Source: Daphnia carinata
Taxonomy: Eukaryota; Arthropoda; Branchiopoda; Diplostraca; Daphniidae
Assembly: GCF_022539665.2 (NCBI RefSeq)
Contig: NC_081331.1
Span: 11,502,638 to 11,566,637, forward strand
Direction: 5' to 3'
DNA length: 64,000 nt
Positions within the stretch are counted from its first letter, which is position 1, and the number at the start of each line of letters is the position of its first letter. Positions 38,050 to 53,089 of this stretch are shown here, one piece after another. The notes below the pieces were generated by a model. The model was not told where the DNA came from, ran no database searches, and saw only the letters and a list, made by a program, of their open reading frames with translations. A program made the position numbers and the translations under genes.

Positions 38050-38933
38050 TGTTTCTCTATCTGAGGTTAAGTCTGTTCGGGAGTGAAGGTTATCGCATTT
38101 CTAGACCATAGCAAAGTTTATAGTGACCGATCAGTCCGAAAAAAAGGGAGGGCGGGCGAAGAGCTGGGGCATTTGAAAGGAAAATTAAAAAGGGCAAAGA
38201 GAGTCGGAGAAGAACAGAAATGTGATGAAGAGAGGCGTATATGTGTAAAGACGATGATGATGGACTTGGGTCGATGTGGCTAGGGACTTATCGCACTTAT
38301 TGCAGGGTAATTCGACACCGACAGACAAATGAGTTTATCATTTTACCCTCCCCTCTTTGAAATGAAGAACCGGTTGCTTGTATTATCGGTTGATAATGTA
38401 ATACACACACACGCACATACACGCACAGGATACAGAAATGTGAAATGATAGAAAGGACTGAATCGAACTATAATCAGCTAGTGGCGATGTTGCCATCCGG
38501 GCCACCACTGAAGGCTGGCTCTTGTTTTTGCACATCAAATGTGTTTTGTTTTCCCAGTTTTTGGGTAGAACATACAAAATGAAAAACGATACCCACAAAA
38601 AAAAAACGCGAAATAGCCAACTGCTGACTGGATGGATGGAAAATAGAAGGTGTTGATGCTCTTGTGGAGGTCACCTACTTCCGCTTCATTAAAAATTTTT
38701 GCAAAGGCTAGCAAAAAAGAAACTTATCAGAGGGCTAATGTCCTCAATTTTCGTGACGTTCCTTTTTCTTTTCAGATTCGTTGTGGGTTAGTAAGTAAAA
38801 TGACACCCTACCGTGCTGTAACAGTTACGAATCGCTGCAGAATTTACAGAAGCTGGGACATCAATGTCGTAATCAGAACGAGAAGAATCTCCGCATTTTG
38901 TTTTGCTTTTCTTTTTTAATCAATTGCCGGCAG

Positions 38934-39099
38934 AAAGAGGAAGCAAGGGCCAATATGTGTCGAACATCCGGCCGTCGTAAAATTGCATCCCGACTGGTGT
39001 GTCGATGCGCTTGAAAAGAGACGCGAGGTCGTATCACATGTTGTCCTCGATCGAACGAAATACTTTGTCACAGATTCGCTAATTGCTAACATAATATAG
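38934..39099 (+). other. Isolated exon candidate after a strong splice acceptor
   Basis: A pyrimidine-rich tract ending GCCGGCAG is followed by about 50 open codons (CVEHPAVVKLHPDWCVDALE then VVLDRTKYFVTDSLIAN) and a TAG. The HPDW...AL piece faintly recalls the tryptophan motif of BRCT domains. No partner exon could be joined, so this may be a pseudo-exon or gene relic. Confidence 0.2.
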
Positions 39100-42000
39100 C
39101 GCATTAAACATTGACATTTCCCTATGCAGTTTCAATTTAATCCCGTTAGATTCTTTGCTCTACTTCTCAATAAACACGTTTTTTTTCTTGTACGGAAAAA
39201 TATTATTCCAAACAAGCTCTTCTTTATTGTAGGGCCAAATGAATAATTCATTTTCGTGTTAAGGAAACACGGGACACGTCTACAATGACAACGTTTTATG
39301 TAAACTACTCGTGTCTATTGGAACAAGAAAAGGGACAACTTTAAGAAAAGAAAAGAGACGTAATTGTTTACGTTCGCTCTTCTCTATATATGTGCTTGCA
39401 TATACCATTATTTCGCTTGAACAGAGCCCCTATTCTCAGTAAGCCTCTATCTTCCTCAAGTTTCACGACGCTTTTCTGTTGACTCTATTTTTTTTTCCTC
39501 ATTAGCATCGGTATTGAAAACGTAGTTTTCGCTTGATTGAATGCTACGCTTTCCCTGAATGTATAGATTTGCTCGAGCTGCCTCCAGAATAAGCAACGAT
39601 TTCTCAGACTGCATAGCAGACAGTGCCGGATATTTTGTAGTAGAAGAAGATTATTGCTGGAGCAGCAGTGCCGTTGAATGGTTGCTTGATCAGCAGTTCC
39701 TATGTGGGAGTATGAACATGTTTGCTGCTGTCGGACGTGTGTTATCAATGGCGGTTATCGTGTTACAAAACGACTCGCAAGTTCCTTTTTTTTTTCGTGT
39801 ATCGCGCGTGAAAGAGAAATAGAAAACGACTTTCCTTGGCCATGTCTGGCAATTCCATCGTCTTCAGCAAACACACAGTATGGATTCCTCTGTTCAATTC
39901 TTTTATTTCTTTTTTTTTTTTTAACATAAAAAAAAGGAGGAGCATAGTAGATACTCTGAAGGCGGATCATGACATTCGAGGACTCCTTCTGGCTTTTCTT
40001 GAATCGGAAAACATTTTTATAGATGGAGGGGGGGGGGGGAGCATAGCGCGTTGGCAAAGAGTTAGACGGAGATAAGCGGCTAAGCTTTTCGTAGAAATGT
40101 GCAGACACAATATGATGACGACGACGGCCGGAATGCCGTGCGTGTCCTTCCTAAATAATCCTCATATCATTCCTTTGCCTATTCCCGCTGTTTCGTTTTT
40201 GAACGAGCGCGAACATCAGGCTCGGCATCGTCAAATAACTCGTTGGACATACATAGGCGTATCAGTTGAAATAAGATGAATAGACCTCACGTGCAGTCGT
40301 ATAAGAAACTACTACTACTATCTAGTAGTGCAAGGCATATAAGGTTAAGAATTTCCCTGCAGACTCGATTAGGTGGCACGCCATTCGACCGAACTTGCAC
40401 GTTTGGATGCAGTACCACTTCCGCGTGCTATGCGAATGTCATAATAAAGTACGCAGTATTGTATCTCCTGCACAACGCACTGCGAAAAACGGATGTAGAA
40501 AAATTCAAAAAGAATTGTCGCAAAAGAAGAAATCGATTCGCCCACCCTGTGAAATGAATAAAACAGGGGGGAAACATCTTAGTGATATAGAAGAGTGGAA
40601 GAGGATAAAAAAAAATCGAATTATTGAATGGAATAATTTTCGGGGGTGGGATGTAAGGTTTTTTACTTGAAACTGACAAGCGGGGATTGGCGTGGGCTTT
40701 TGATGACAGGAGAATTGAATTTTGATGAGCAGGATACATCCCTCACATCCTCAAAGGTTCCGCAGACTTACAGGAAAGCAACTTGAAATTGATTTACCCT
40801 TACCAGCGCTAAAGAAACACCTCAAGGCAATACTGGAATTGATCCAGAAATAGACAAACAAGTAGCTTCAACTTCTACTTGGAGACTACGTATAGTAGTT
40901 GTTGGCCTGCTTTAAACCGTAATACAATTCCGCGTGTCATCGCATCGCCATCATTCTCTTTTCCATTTTGGAAAACAGCCTCACCAATTCGTGTATGTAT
41001 AACCTATATTAACTATAATGTTAAAGTTGGGGGAAACGCTTGCATTTTTAGTTGCCCGGTTGCATGACCGAACGGCAGAGACGCATCCGTTGGCTTTATT
41101 TATCGGGCAGGATGCAGCCGCCCGTCGTCTTCCACAACATTTTCTCCCCTCTCCTTTAACTACTGCTGCTGTTTTTCAATTCACGGTAGATTTCATACAG
41201 ACCAACAACGGTTTCTATTTCCTGACCAGATGCGGACTTTTTTTTCCATTCAACATGTGGTATCATGCAAATATTTGAAGGGAGGTCGTCATTTGAGGTG
41301 AGGCGACGAGAGAATTCAATCGATGTACCACGCAGGTGGAAATTGGTTTTTCTTCATCAGCCTGACGCATTGTAAAGCAAATATCGGGTGGGATCAGACT
41401 GTGTTTTATGCATGGAAAGATAGAATCAACGCATTTCCATTTCCCTTAATAATCCACTGTTAGCCATTATTTTGATGACGTCACAACAGACGAGCGCACC
41501 TGCAGGTGTAATGCTGTGCGTACGCAAAGCTGAAACACTTATTTTTCCTTTTTTACCACCGCCACCCAAACGAATTTCACATGGCTTTTTAAAGAGTGTT
41601 TCTTAACACTTTGTAGCGTTTTTTTTTATTAATTTCCTCTTATTCTATCCAATCTTGGACATCTCACTTCGTAATGTCAGCTCAGGGTTTTTGACATTTG
41701 TCGGTTTTTTATTGTCGTTATCGATCGATTTCTGAGAAACGAACTTCGATCATGTTTCGTAACCATCGAGCCCGAAAAACTACAACTTTTTTTTTAAGTG
41801 TATATTGTGCGGTACAAAACTTATTTTTCATATTGTACATGCAAATGAAAATCAAAACGTAAAAATAATGAGCAACCAAACCGCTGCTCCTTTTTTAACG
41901 GTAAAAGCTGCCTTGTTTTACATGAATTCAATTATATAGGCTGAGTTTTAAGGAGGGAACAGGCTTACAAGCTACAGCAAGATCAATAAAGTCCATACAC

Positions 42001-42105
42001 TTATACTTGTAGCAGTTAGTTAATGGGTAGAGCACATGATGTTAGTGAAGTGGCTTTTGTCGAACATGGCCAAATTGATTGCAAGGTGTTGTGTTTTTAA
42101 AACTG

Positions 42106-43259
42106 TTAGGTCATGCAGGATTCGACGATCGTTACGCCGTTTGCTTGTAGATTCTGCTCATTTCTGAATTGAATTTCAGAGCGCCGGGCGATTGCCTTAA
42201 GTTTCTGGAAACAAGACAATGAATCTTTTTTAATACGACTTCCCAGAGTGTCATGCAGTTAGACTGAACAGGGAAACAGTAGCATGCTTGGGAAAATAGA
42301 TGTTTTGATTTTAATGGCGATTGAACTTTAATAAAGGATATTGAAGAAGAATAAAAGTTCTTAAGGTGAGAATAGCCTACGTGTACTTGAAAAATGCCTA
42401 TTTATATACGCGTCTTGCGGGAAATTTGTTCGCACGATACCTGGTAGTGCATATTCATCTCATCAAGAATGCCTGATGGCCAAGAAACGTTGCACGTTTG
42501 TTCAGTGAGGGAACCCAGGCGGTTAACACCTCTCAGAAGAGCGGCGGCTCGGTTTTCAACACCACGCGGTTGAATGGGTGGACACATGGAACGTAAGACG
42601 TCGTCAACTAACGGTAGGACGGATTTGGCAACCTAAATAGGAAATCAATCAATCATAAGAAAAGTAGAATCAAATACTTTGTGAAACCACTGTATGCCAA
42701 CAATAGAAAACATGTGATTTCCATTTATTGTGAAGGTAAAGTGCTGTACCATTGCCAATTCAACAAACTTCTGTTGTTCAGTAGAAGCCAATGCGGTGGT
42801 CACCAACCTTTCACTCATCAAGTGACAACCCTTTAGCATCTGAAGACAGTGAGGGACTATTCCAAGGGCATCATCCACCCACTTCCATCTATGAGATTCC
42901 AACACCTTATCCAAGTCAGGATGGATTACTAAATCATCAGGATCAATACTGTCCATAATGTAGTCTCCATCTTCCATTTCTATGCTGCTTATAAGGTGGA
43001 TATCTGACCTACTACAAAAACAATCGAAATTTAAATCACTTTAAAAAACTAAAAACCCATCTGATTGTCTTTAAAATAGCTACCTCACATGGAAGCCATC
43101 TTGTTGAACATCTGTGCCTTGCTCTTTCTTTAATGATGAACCAGCATTAGGACAAAGTCGATACCTGCATATAAACAATAGGGCGAGGAGGGCTGCAATG
43201 AATACGGAAGCCAAAATCCCTCCCGTTACAGCCACAACAGCAGATTGAGATGCGTGCAT
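42106..43259 (-). CDS. TMEM98: TMEM98 homologue
   Basis: Four exons (43259-43084, 43008-42750, 42632-42441, 42204-42106) join to 726 nt, 241 aa, close to the roughly 226 aa of vertebrate TMEM98. Residues about 7-31 form one membrane helix (VVAVTGGILASVFIAALLAL) followed by FICRYRLC. The soluble part aligns by eye with the family: WVDDALGIVPHCLQMLKGCH, then VLPLVDDVLRSMCPPIQP and TEQTCNV. TMEM98 is a single-pass membrane protein that in vertebrates restrains the transcription factor MYRF (family knowledge); the arthropod role is not established here. The ATG is the first in frame and lies directly before the helix. It is divergently paired with the EXOSC10 gene. Confidence 0.88.
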
Positions 43260-43794
43260 TTGATGGCGACGTAAAACGAAATATTTAATGAAGTTATAAA
43301 CGTTTATAAGTATTCAATATGGAACCTTCAGGATTTTAAATAATTAGTGAATACATATTGGAAGGAATAAGAGCAAAATCTAAGGATGTCACAGACAGAA
43401 ATATAAAAACAAAAAACACTTGTTGATTGTTTTCTGTTTTTATGGAATGTGTTTTTTGTAACGCCCTCCGGCTACTTCCCGAAGCGAAGCATGTTTTCGC
43501 ACAGTAGCATTTACATAAAACTTTTACCCAATATTGTTATAGACATAAATAATCAATTTTTACCTTTCTTAAATTTATTGCATTGCTTAGTATATTTGAA
43601 ACATTAAAACGTAAAAAAATGAACAACCCTGTATACTCGTGTAGCAGCCGAACAGTTAACCAAATAAGCATGCTTTCTAGTTTCTGCTAACCTCAAGCGT
43701 AATAGAGTCAGATACTCGGGTGATTGTTTTCACTGCAAACTCTAGTAAGAAATTCAGACTCGGTGGAATTGATGATAAAGCAAAATTTGTAAAA
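43260..43794. promoter_or_regulatory. Divergent (probably bidirectional) promoter region
   Basis: Only 535 nt separate the start codons of TMEM98 (-) and EXOSC10 (+), so both promoters and both 5' UTRs must lie here unless either gene has distant untranslated exons. No TATA box at an obvious position was recognised. Confidence 0.55.
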
Positions 43795-46662
43795 ATGAAT
43801 GAAAAAGAAAGTGAGAAAAATGGAAGGGCCCAGGAAGTTCAACAGGTATAGCAAAGAATGAAATATTCTGTTGCCATAAGATATGTCATTACGGTGGGAA
43901 AATTGTGATTCATTTATTTTTTGAATATAGACTTTATTCCAGAGTGCCATGAAAGTCACCAAATATTCTAATGAATTACCCGGTAGTGGATCAGACTGGG
44001 ATTATTACCAAAGTTATCCTGCATATGCCAGTGCCATGAAAGAATTTGGTGGACGAATAACAAATTTGTAAGACAACAATACCAATATCTAAGAAATTCT
44101 ATAAGTACATTTCATTTTCCAAGGATGACAAAAATTTATGGACACTATGGACTGACAGGCAAAGTGGGAAAATTGGACTTGGAAGAACAAATGGAACTTG
44201 TGTCGGATAGCAATGATGTCCTGATGGAGAGAATAGTATGGAATCAAATCAAACTTAACTGTCACATCGTTGTTATATTTCATTTTTCTTATTATAGAAC
44301 CTTTCTCTGGATGAAGCTGCTGGACTAAAAAAACAAGCAGAGACTGTTGTTGTTGAAATGATGGCAAAAACTTCAAACATTAATGGTAGTTGGAATCGGC
44401 ACTCAGTGGTAATGAATGTAGCAATGTTTCTGTAGACCAAACCATTTTATTTTTAAATCATTATGGAAACATTTTTTTGAGAATAAAAAATTTTAATGTG
44501 GTTTCAGAGCTCAACGACAACATACAAACTTCTTTCAGCCAAAAATATACTGAGACCTCAGTTAAAATTCAAAGAGAAAATCCGAAACTCTCCTGGGCCA
44601 TTTGTCCCAAAAATCAAAGAGAAACCTCATTCATTGAAACCTTTAGCGATATTATTGGAACTGAATGATTTAGGAGACGAGGAGTTTAGTCATCCTTACG
44701 AATTTGAACTAGAACGTTTCACACCGCATCCAAAATTCTTGACAGTAGCTGATGAAGTGGCACCCTTCTCCAAAGTCAAAGACACTCCCCTTGTAATGGT
44801 CGAAACAGAAGAAGCTTTAAAAAGTCTCATAAATGACTTGCTTATGGAATCTGTGATTGCTGTTGATCTTGAGGTACTCATTTTTTAATTAGCTATAGCC
44901 TTGTAATTTCGTCGACCATTTCCTTTTCAGGCACATTCATATAGATCGTTTCAAGGCATAACGTGCTTAATGCAAATTTCGACAAACAAGTGCGACTACA
45001 TTGTTGACACTCTAGAACTGTGGGATCATTTACAACCCTTGAACGAAGTATTCTGTAATCCGAAAATTGTCAAGGTATAATTCAGAGTTTTAAAATCAAT
45101 ATTAAAGAAAATACATTAATCTCTTGTAGATATTCCACGGAGCTGATATGGATATTCAATGGCTTCAAAGAGATTTCGGCATTTATGTGGTTAATCTTTT
45201 CGACACTTATCAAGCCGCAAAACTTCTTGGTTTTGCACAGCTGTCATTGGCTTTCATCCTGCGTCATTATTGCCAAATCGTTGCCGACAAACAGTATCAG
45301 CTGGCTGATTGGCGAATTCGTCCATTGCCCGAGCAGATGGTAAACTACGCTCGAGAAGATACCCACTACTTGGGATACATCTATGAAAAAATGAAAAAGG
45401 ATCTAAAGGTGAAGGGGACGGGTGATAATCTCTTAACAGCCGTATGGAATAATAGCCGACTCGTCTGCCTGAAACGTTACAGGATTCCGCCAATTACTGC
45501 GGAAAGTCACATTGAGTTGTACAGACTCAGCAAGAAAATTTTCAACGAACGACAGTTGTACGCTCTTAAGGAGATATTCGCCTGGAGAGATCGAGTGGCT
45601 CGCGAAGAGGATGAAAGCATTGGCTTTGTTTTGCCCAAGCACATGATGTTGCAAATTGCCGACGTCCTTCCTCGAGAGATGCAGGGCATTCTTGCCTGCT
45701 GCTCTCCCATTCCGCCGCTCGTCCGCCAGCATTTACTACATCTTCACGAGATCATCTTGAAAGCTAGAGAAATGCCACTCGCTACATTACAGCGTCATGG
45801 GCAGCCATTAGCGATGCCGAAATTGATGCCGACACCATTGGAACAGGACACTGAAGATCCTTTACACTGTATGCACGACTTGACACACTCTCAGGACATT
45901 AGAGACGATCTGCCAACTCTGTTGAATACGGATGTTATTGAGACATTGACGTCAAAATCAGTACACGAATGTAATGGAGTCCGAGTTACAGTGAAAGACA
46001 TGCCACAAGCTCGATTATTCACTGAAACAGCCGAATCAAGCATCTCGCGAAAATTCACTGCCAGTTTCGTCTCCCCGTACACAAGATACATGCGTGTGAA
46101 GGTAGCACAGGAAATTACAGAAGCGAACCGAGTCGAAAGGTTAGGCCAACAATCCACAGAAGATGTACAACAGACTGAACCCGAGGCAAAGCGTGACTTA
46201 GAAGCAACGAAAGAAGAAGCAGAAGCTGTTCCCCGTAAGAAAAAGAAATTACCATTGAAAGCGCAAGGACTTCACAAGAAGAAGAAATTGGGGGATAAAC
46301 GTAGTGTCAAGCGACAGGCGGCTGCCAAGGCTTCGGCAACTGCCAATGCATCAAACGGAGAGCCTGATGTTGCAGGAGAGCCATCGACTTCCAAGAAATC
46401 AAGTCCGGAAGTGAAGAAAAAGGCGAAGAAAAACCTGAAGCGCAATCAAGCAGAGAATGCACAAGCAGCCATTTTCGAACCTTTCGATTATTCCCAGGTT
46501 GATTACCACGCTTTCAAAAGGAGCGCCCTTCGTGAAGACGCCGAAGGACGTGGTCGTGGTAGAGGAAGAGGTCGTGGTGGCCGTGGAGGTGGACGCGGAC
46601 ATAGCAATAAGAGAATTCACAGAAAGAGTGGGCAAAAGAGTCTTACATATTCATCTAAATAA
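43795..46662 (+). CDS. EXOSC10: EXOSC10/Rrp6, nuclear exosome 3'-5' exoribonuclease
   Basis: Seven exons (43795-43845, 43943-44067, 44124-44235, 44298-44408, 44508-44873, 44931-45074, 45130-46662) give 2442 nt, 813 aa. The N-terminal part carries a PMC2NT-like motif ([17 protein letters not shown]). The DEDD-Y catalytic residues are present: D253 and E255 in [13 protein letters not shown], the [13 protein letters not shown] motif (residues 306-318), and Y376/D380 in YAREDTHYL. An HRDC domain follows ([20 protein letters not shown]). The tail is lysine-rich and ends in an [12 protein letters not shown] box, suited to RNA binding and nuclear targeting. Rrp6 trims rRNA and snoRNA precursors and degrades aberrant nuclear RNA with the core exosome. 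Length is slightly below the human protein (about 885 aa). All catalytic residues are intact. Confidence 0.93.
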
Positions 46663-47481
46663 CCATGCACGACTTTTCGAAATTAATGATTACTTGTTGT
46701 GGATGATCATTTGACCCTGTTTCTCCCTTATCGTCAAATTTTCAATCATTTTGAAGTAAACAAGACACCTTTCAAAGAAACCTAGTTGCTTGTGCTAGTT
46801 AAAACAACCATCAGCTGGTAATGAGAATCAAATTAGCAAGGAAGTCTCAAAGGAGAATTTTGGTCAAAACAAACAGAAAAAAGACTTCGTACCATGACAC
46901 GGTTTGCTACTTGACCTTAAAATGAGTGGAATTCGCTTCCCCGTTAATTGGGAGACTTCTCGCTGATGTCATGGAACCGGATTTCTCGGGGCGACACACC
47001 AACCGCTTTTAAGGGAACTTCCAGTTTGATGATTCATTGCACTTTAGGGTTTCGTTCTTGTTTGGTTTTTTTCTCTCGTTGCAAATTTTTTTTTCTCGCT
47101 GGTTGCAAATATAAGCGAATCCCCCTCCTTCCAAATGTGGAATCCCTTCGTCGAATTGGGTGCTGTGAACGAGAACGGTTTCGTTCGGGGTTTCCCTCAC
47201 GACTTTTAAATAATTTGCCATTTAGCGAACAGTACAGAAAATTTAAAGTAAAGTTAATAATTCTCGAATGTATACGATTAGGCAATCTCGAATCTCTAGT
47301 GCAATAGTCCGCCAATTGTAGGGCATGAAACTTACACCTCCATCTCGACTACAACCGACTTTTCTTGTGATGGTGCGAAAAAAGAAGCTCATTGAACCTT
47401 CAGTCGGTCTTCACCAACCGAGTCGGAAACACCGACACGGAAACCATCTCCAACCGAGTTAAGGCTTGTTATGTACTTGTT
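46663..47481. other. Intergenic spacer between EXOSC10 and PFKFB
   Basis: It contains the EXOSC10 3' UTR and the PFKFB promoter/5' UTR. No separate gene is seen. Confidence 0.5.
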
Positions 47482-50630
<3,149 letters not shown>

Positions 50631-53089
50631 TAGCACAAAATAATGATAAGATTTTTGTAACTAGTTTCACCTATAAAAATACGGGATCAGGAGTGCTCTA
50701 TAATTAGTAGAAGAAATTTTTAAGAGCTCTGAAGTGCCATTCCATACACCCACAAGTCTATTTCCAAACTTTGCCTCCCCTAAAAACAATCTTTCCCTAC
50801 GACTTTCCCTCCTCCCATTTCTTGTTCTTCGTGTCTTCAAACATTGCCACTTACCAGCACAATAAAAGAAGGACGAATACTTAAACAAAAGAACCATGTC
50901 GTGGGGTCCTTGCCAAAAAAAAAAACGGCAGGGAAAAGTTAAAAGACTGTGAAGACAAAACATCAAAGGGGACTGATATGAAAAGAGCCTGTTATGCTGA
51001 AAGATGGATGTCCGTCTTGTCCTCATCATCCCGCGCTTTTTTTTTGTTCTTTATTTCTTACTTTTTTTTTCTCACATTGCACCGATTTGGCACCACAGCC
51101 AGAACTGACGGAGCTTATTTTTTTTCTCATTTCCCCCCAAAAAGATGTAGCCATAAGTCACCCTTGTGTGCGTGTGTGCATCTCTTTCACGTGGTTCTGT
51201 CCAAAAAGGCAGACTTTCAGACCGGAAGAATAAAAAGTTGTGTGTATTCTAATGGATCACGAAACCACGAGGTTCAAGCAATGTGACCTGACACTAAACC
51301 TTTTCTCCAAGTTTAAATATCCACGTTGAAGATCCAATAACTTTCGAGCCTATGTTTCATTCAGAGAATGGTAATCTATTTACAATTGCCGAGCTATTGT
51401 TCAACTGAATTCGGGGAAACGAACGTATGACTCATCCTAGTAATAAGTAAACGAGTTGCTAGTTCGTACGTGCGTCCCATCGGCGAGGAAGCAACCGGGA
51501 GTTGTGTGACGAATCAGCGCCGCGCGCTTCCAAGTGTCTGGTAACGCTGGATGATGAAAACGATCAATACAGTTGGGTGTGTGTCTCTGTGACGAGAGAA
51601 AAAGAGAAAAAAAAAAAAGAAAAGGAATATTGGATAGTGAGTAGAAACGCCGGCGGAGTTGGGAAGACTCTCCCCCCTTCCTAGCTCCACAACGTGAGAC
51701 GAGAACACTCGAACGGATCGCTGGAAAAAAAAAACCGCTTTAAATTGGGCTTGACTTTTGGTGGAACCAAAGGCCAGTGCTGGCACTTAGCAAGAGCGTC
51801 TTACTCGCACACCAGTGTATACTTTCCGACAAGCCTACTGTCGCCAGTGGGAACCTAAACTGAACGTGAGATACTATGGGCCAACCCTCTGGATGGAGTA
51901 AACCAGTAGACGATAGAAGTCGGTAGGACTCGGTGCCGGTTTGTTTTTGGCTCTTGGTGTGTCTCCACCGTGTGCACCTTCATTATTTTCGGCCCTTTTT
52001 TTTATCTGTAATATTTGTTACGTTTTTTTTACATTGTATGGGTGAAAAGTTCTTTCCGTTGCGGTTTTTTAATATTTTTTCCGTGTGAAGAAAAAAAGTT
52101 TTTTTCCGCTCGAGTTCGCATTATGTCACGTGAATAATCATTTGGTTTTGTGGTGAGATCCGCTTCAATGCAGTCATTCAATTGAAGAGAAGAAAAAGTG
52201 TGTGTGTTAAAGAAAAAAAAAAGAAATAATCAGTTGAAGGGGGGGAGCCTTCGGCGGTTGATTCTTCTCGGCCCTACAGATCTACAGGTAAGCTATCAAC
52301 GTCTTTGGAATGCTTCAACATCTCTCTGTCTTTCACTGTCGACCGATAAAGTACAAAACCCAACCGCTAATATGTTTTAGAAGAACCTTTTGTTTTTTCT
52401 TTGTTTTGAGTCCAAAAGATTGCTCTCCCTCTCTTAAAGGTGTCTCTACCTATCTTTAACCGAACGAAAGGTGCGTTATCTAGACAACCTTCGCTTTTTT
52501 TTTTCTCCCCCATTCCACCCCAAGGAAATGCCCTCCATTTCCCCCCCCCCTTCCTTTTTGATTAGCCGTGGGCCATCGTTCGAAAATGGCTGATGTGGTC
52601 TATTCTTACGCGGCTGGCACCTTTTGTATGTACTAAAGAGCTCTCAGGTGATGGGCCAGGAATATCACGGTGTGCTTTTTCTGGTATTGATCTAAAGATT
52701 TTCCCGCGACCAAAAGTTGTGCCTCCCACCACCCTCCCTAATCTCGAGTTTCGGTCAGCAATCCGGACTTTTGGTGAATACACACACATGTCCAACCTAT
52801 TGTAAGACGACCCATAAAAAGAGGCAACCCTCTTTAAATAACACACCGGAAAAATACTATCCACCTTAAGAAGTCGAATGCTATGGTAGTAAGTTGATCA
52901 GTAAGCTTTTCTCAGCCGCATTTTTGCCCCCCTTATGGAATATAAGTGACTAACAGATGTCGTAATTTGAGATTGTGTCAATCATGTGGCCAGAGAAATT
53001 CGATCAAGTATGAAACTCTTCCTTTAGAATTTAGTTTTCTTTTAATGTTTGCTTATTTGTGGGGTCTCTTTTGTTTCAGGTTTGACGAC
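50631..53089. other. Intergenic region and 5' leader of kazrin
   Basis: No coding exon is recognised. A strong splice donor (TCTACAG/GTAAGC, exon end 52287) and an acceptor at 53079 just before the kazrin ATG suggest an untranslated first exon around 51.9-52.29 kb and an intron of about 790 nt. The exon's 5' end cannot be placed. Confidence 0.45.

Larger units (their letters stand above)
30317..42105. other. Long AT-rich region with simple repeats, no confident gene
   Basis: Nearly 12 kb with no joinable exon chain, in a window where genes are otherwise tightly packed. It holds several CA/TG tracts, homopolymers (for example poly-G near 30947 and 40030) and two isolated exon-like blocks listed separately. 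The likeliest content is upstream introns, 5' exons or regulatory DNA of the membrane-protein gene, and the 3' flank of TMEM98. Confidence 0.4.

Noticed and set aside
39559-39822. Overlapping ORFs on both strands near 39.6 kb
   Set aside because: Both strands are open over the same bases, neither has clear splice borders or a known motif.
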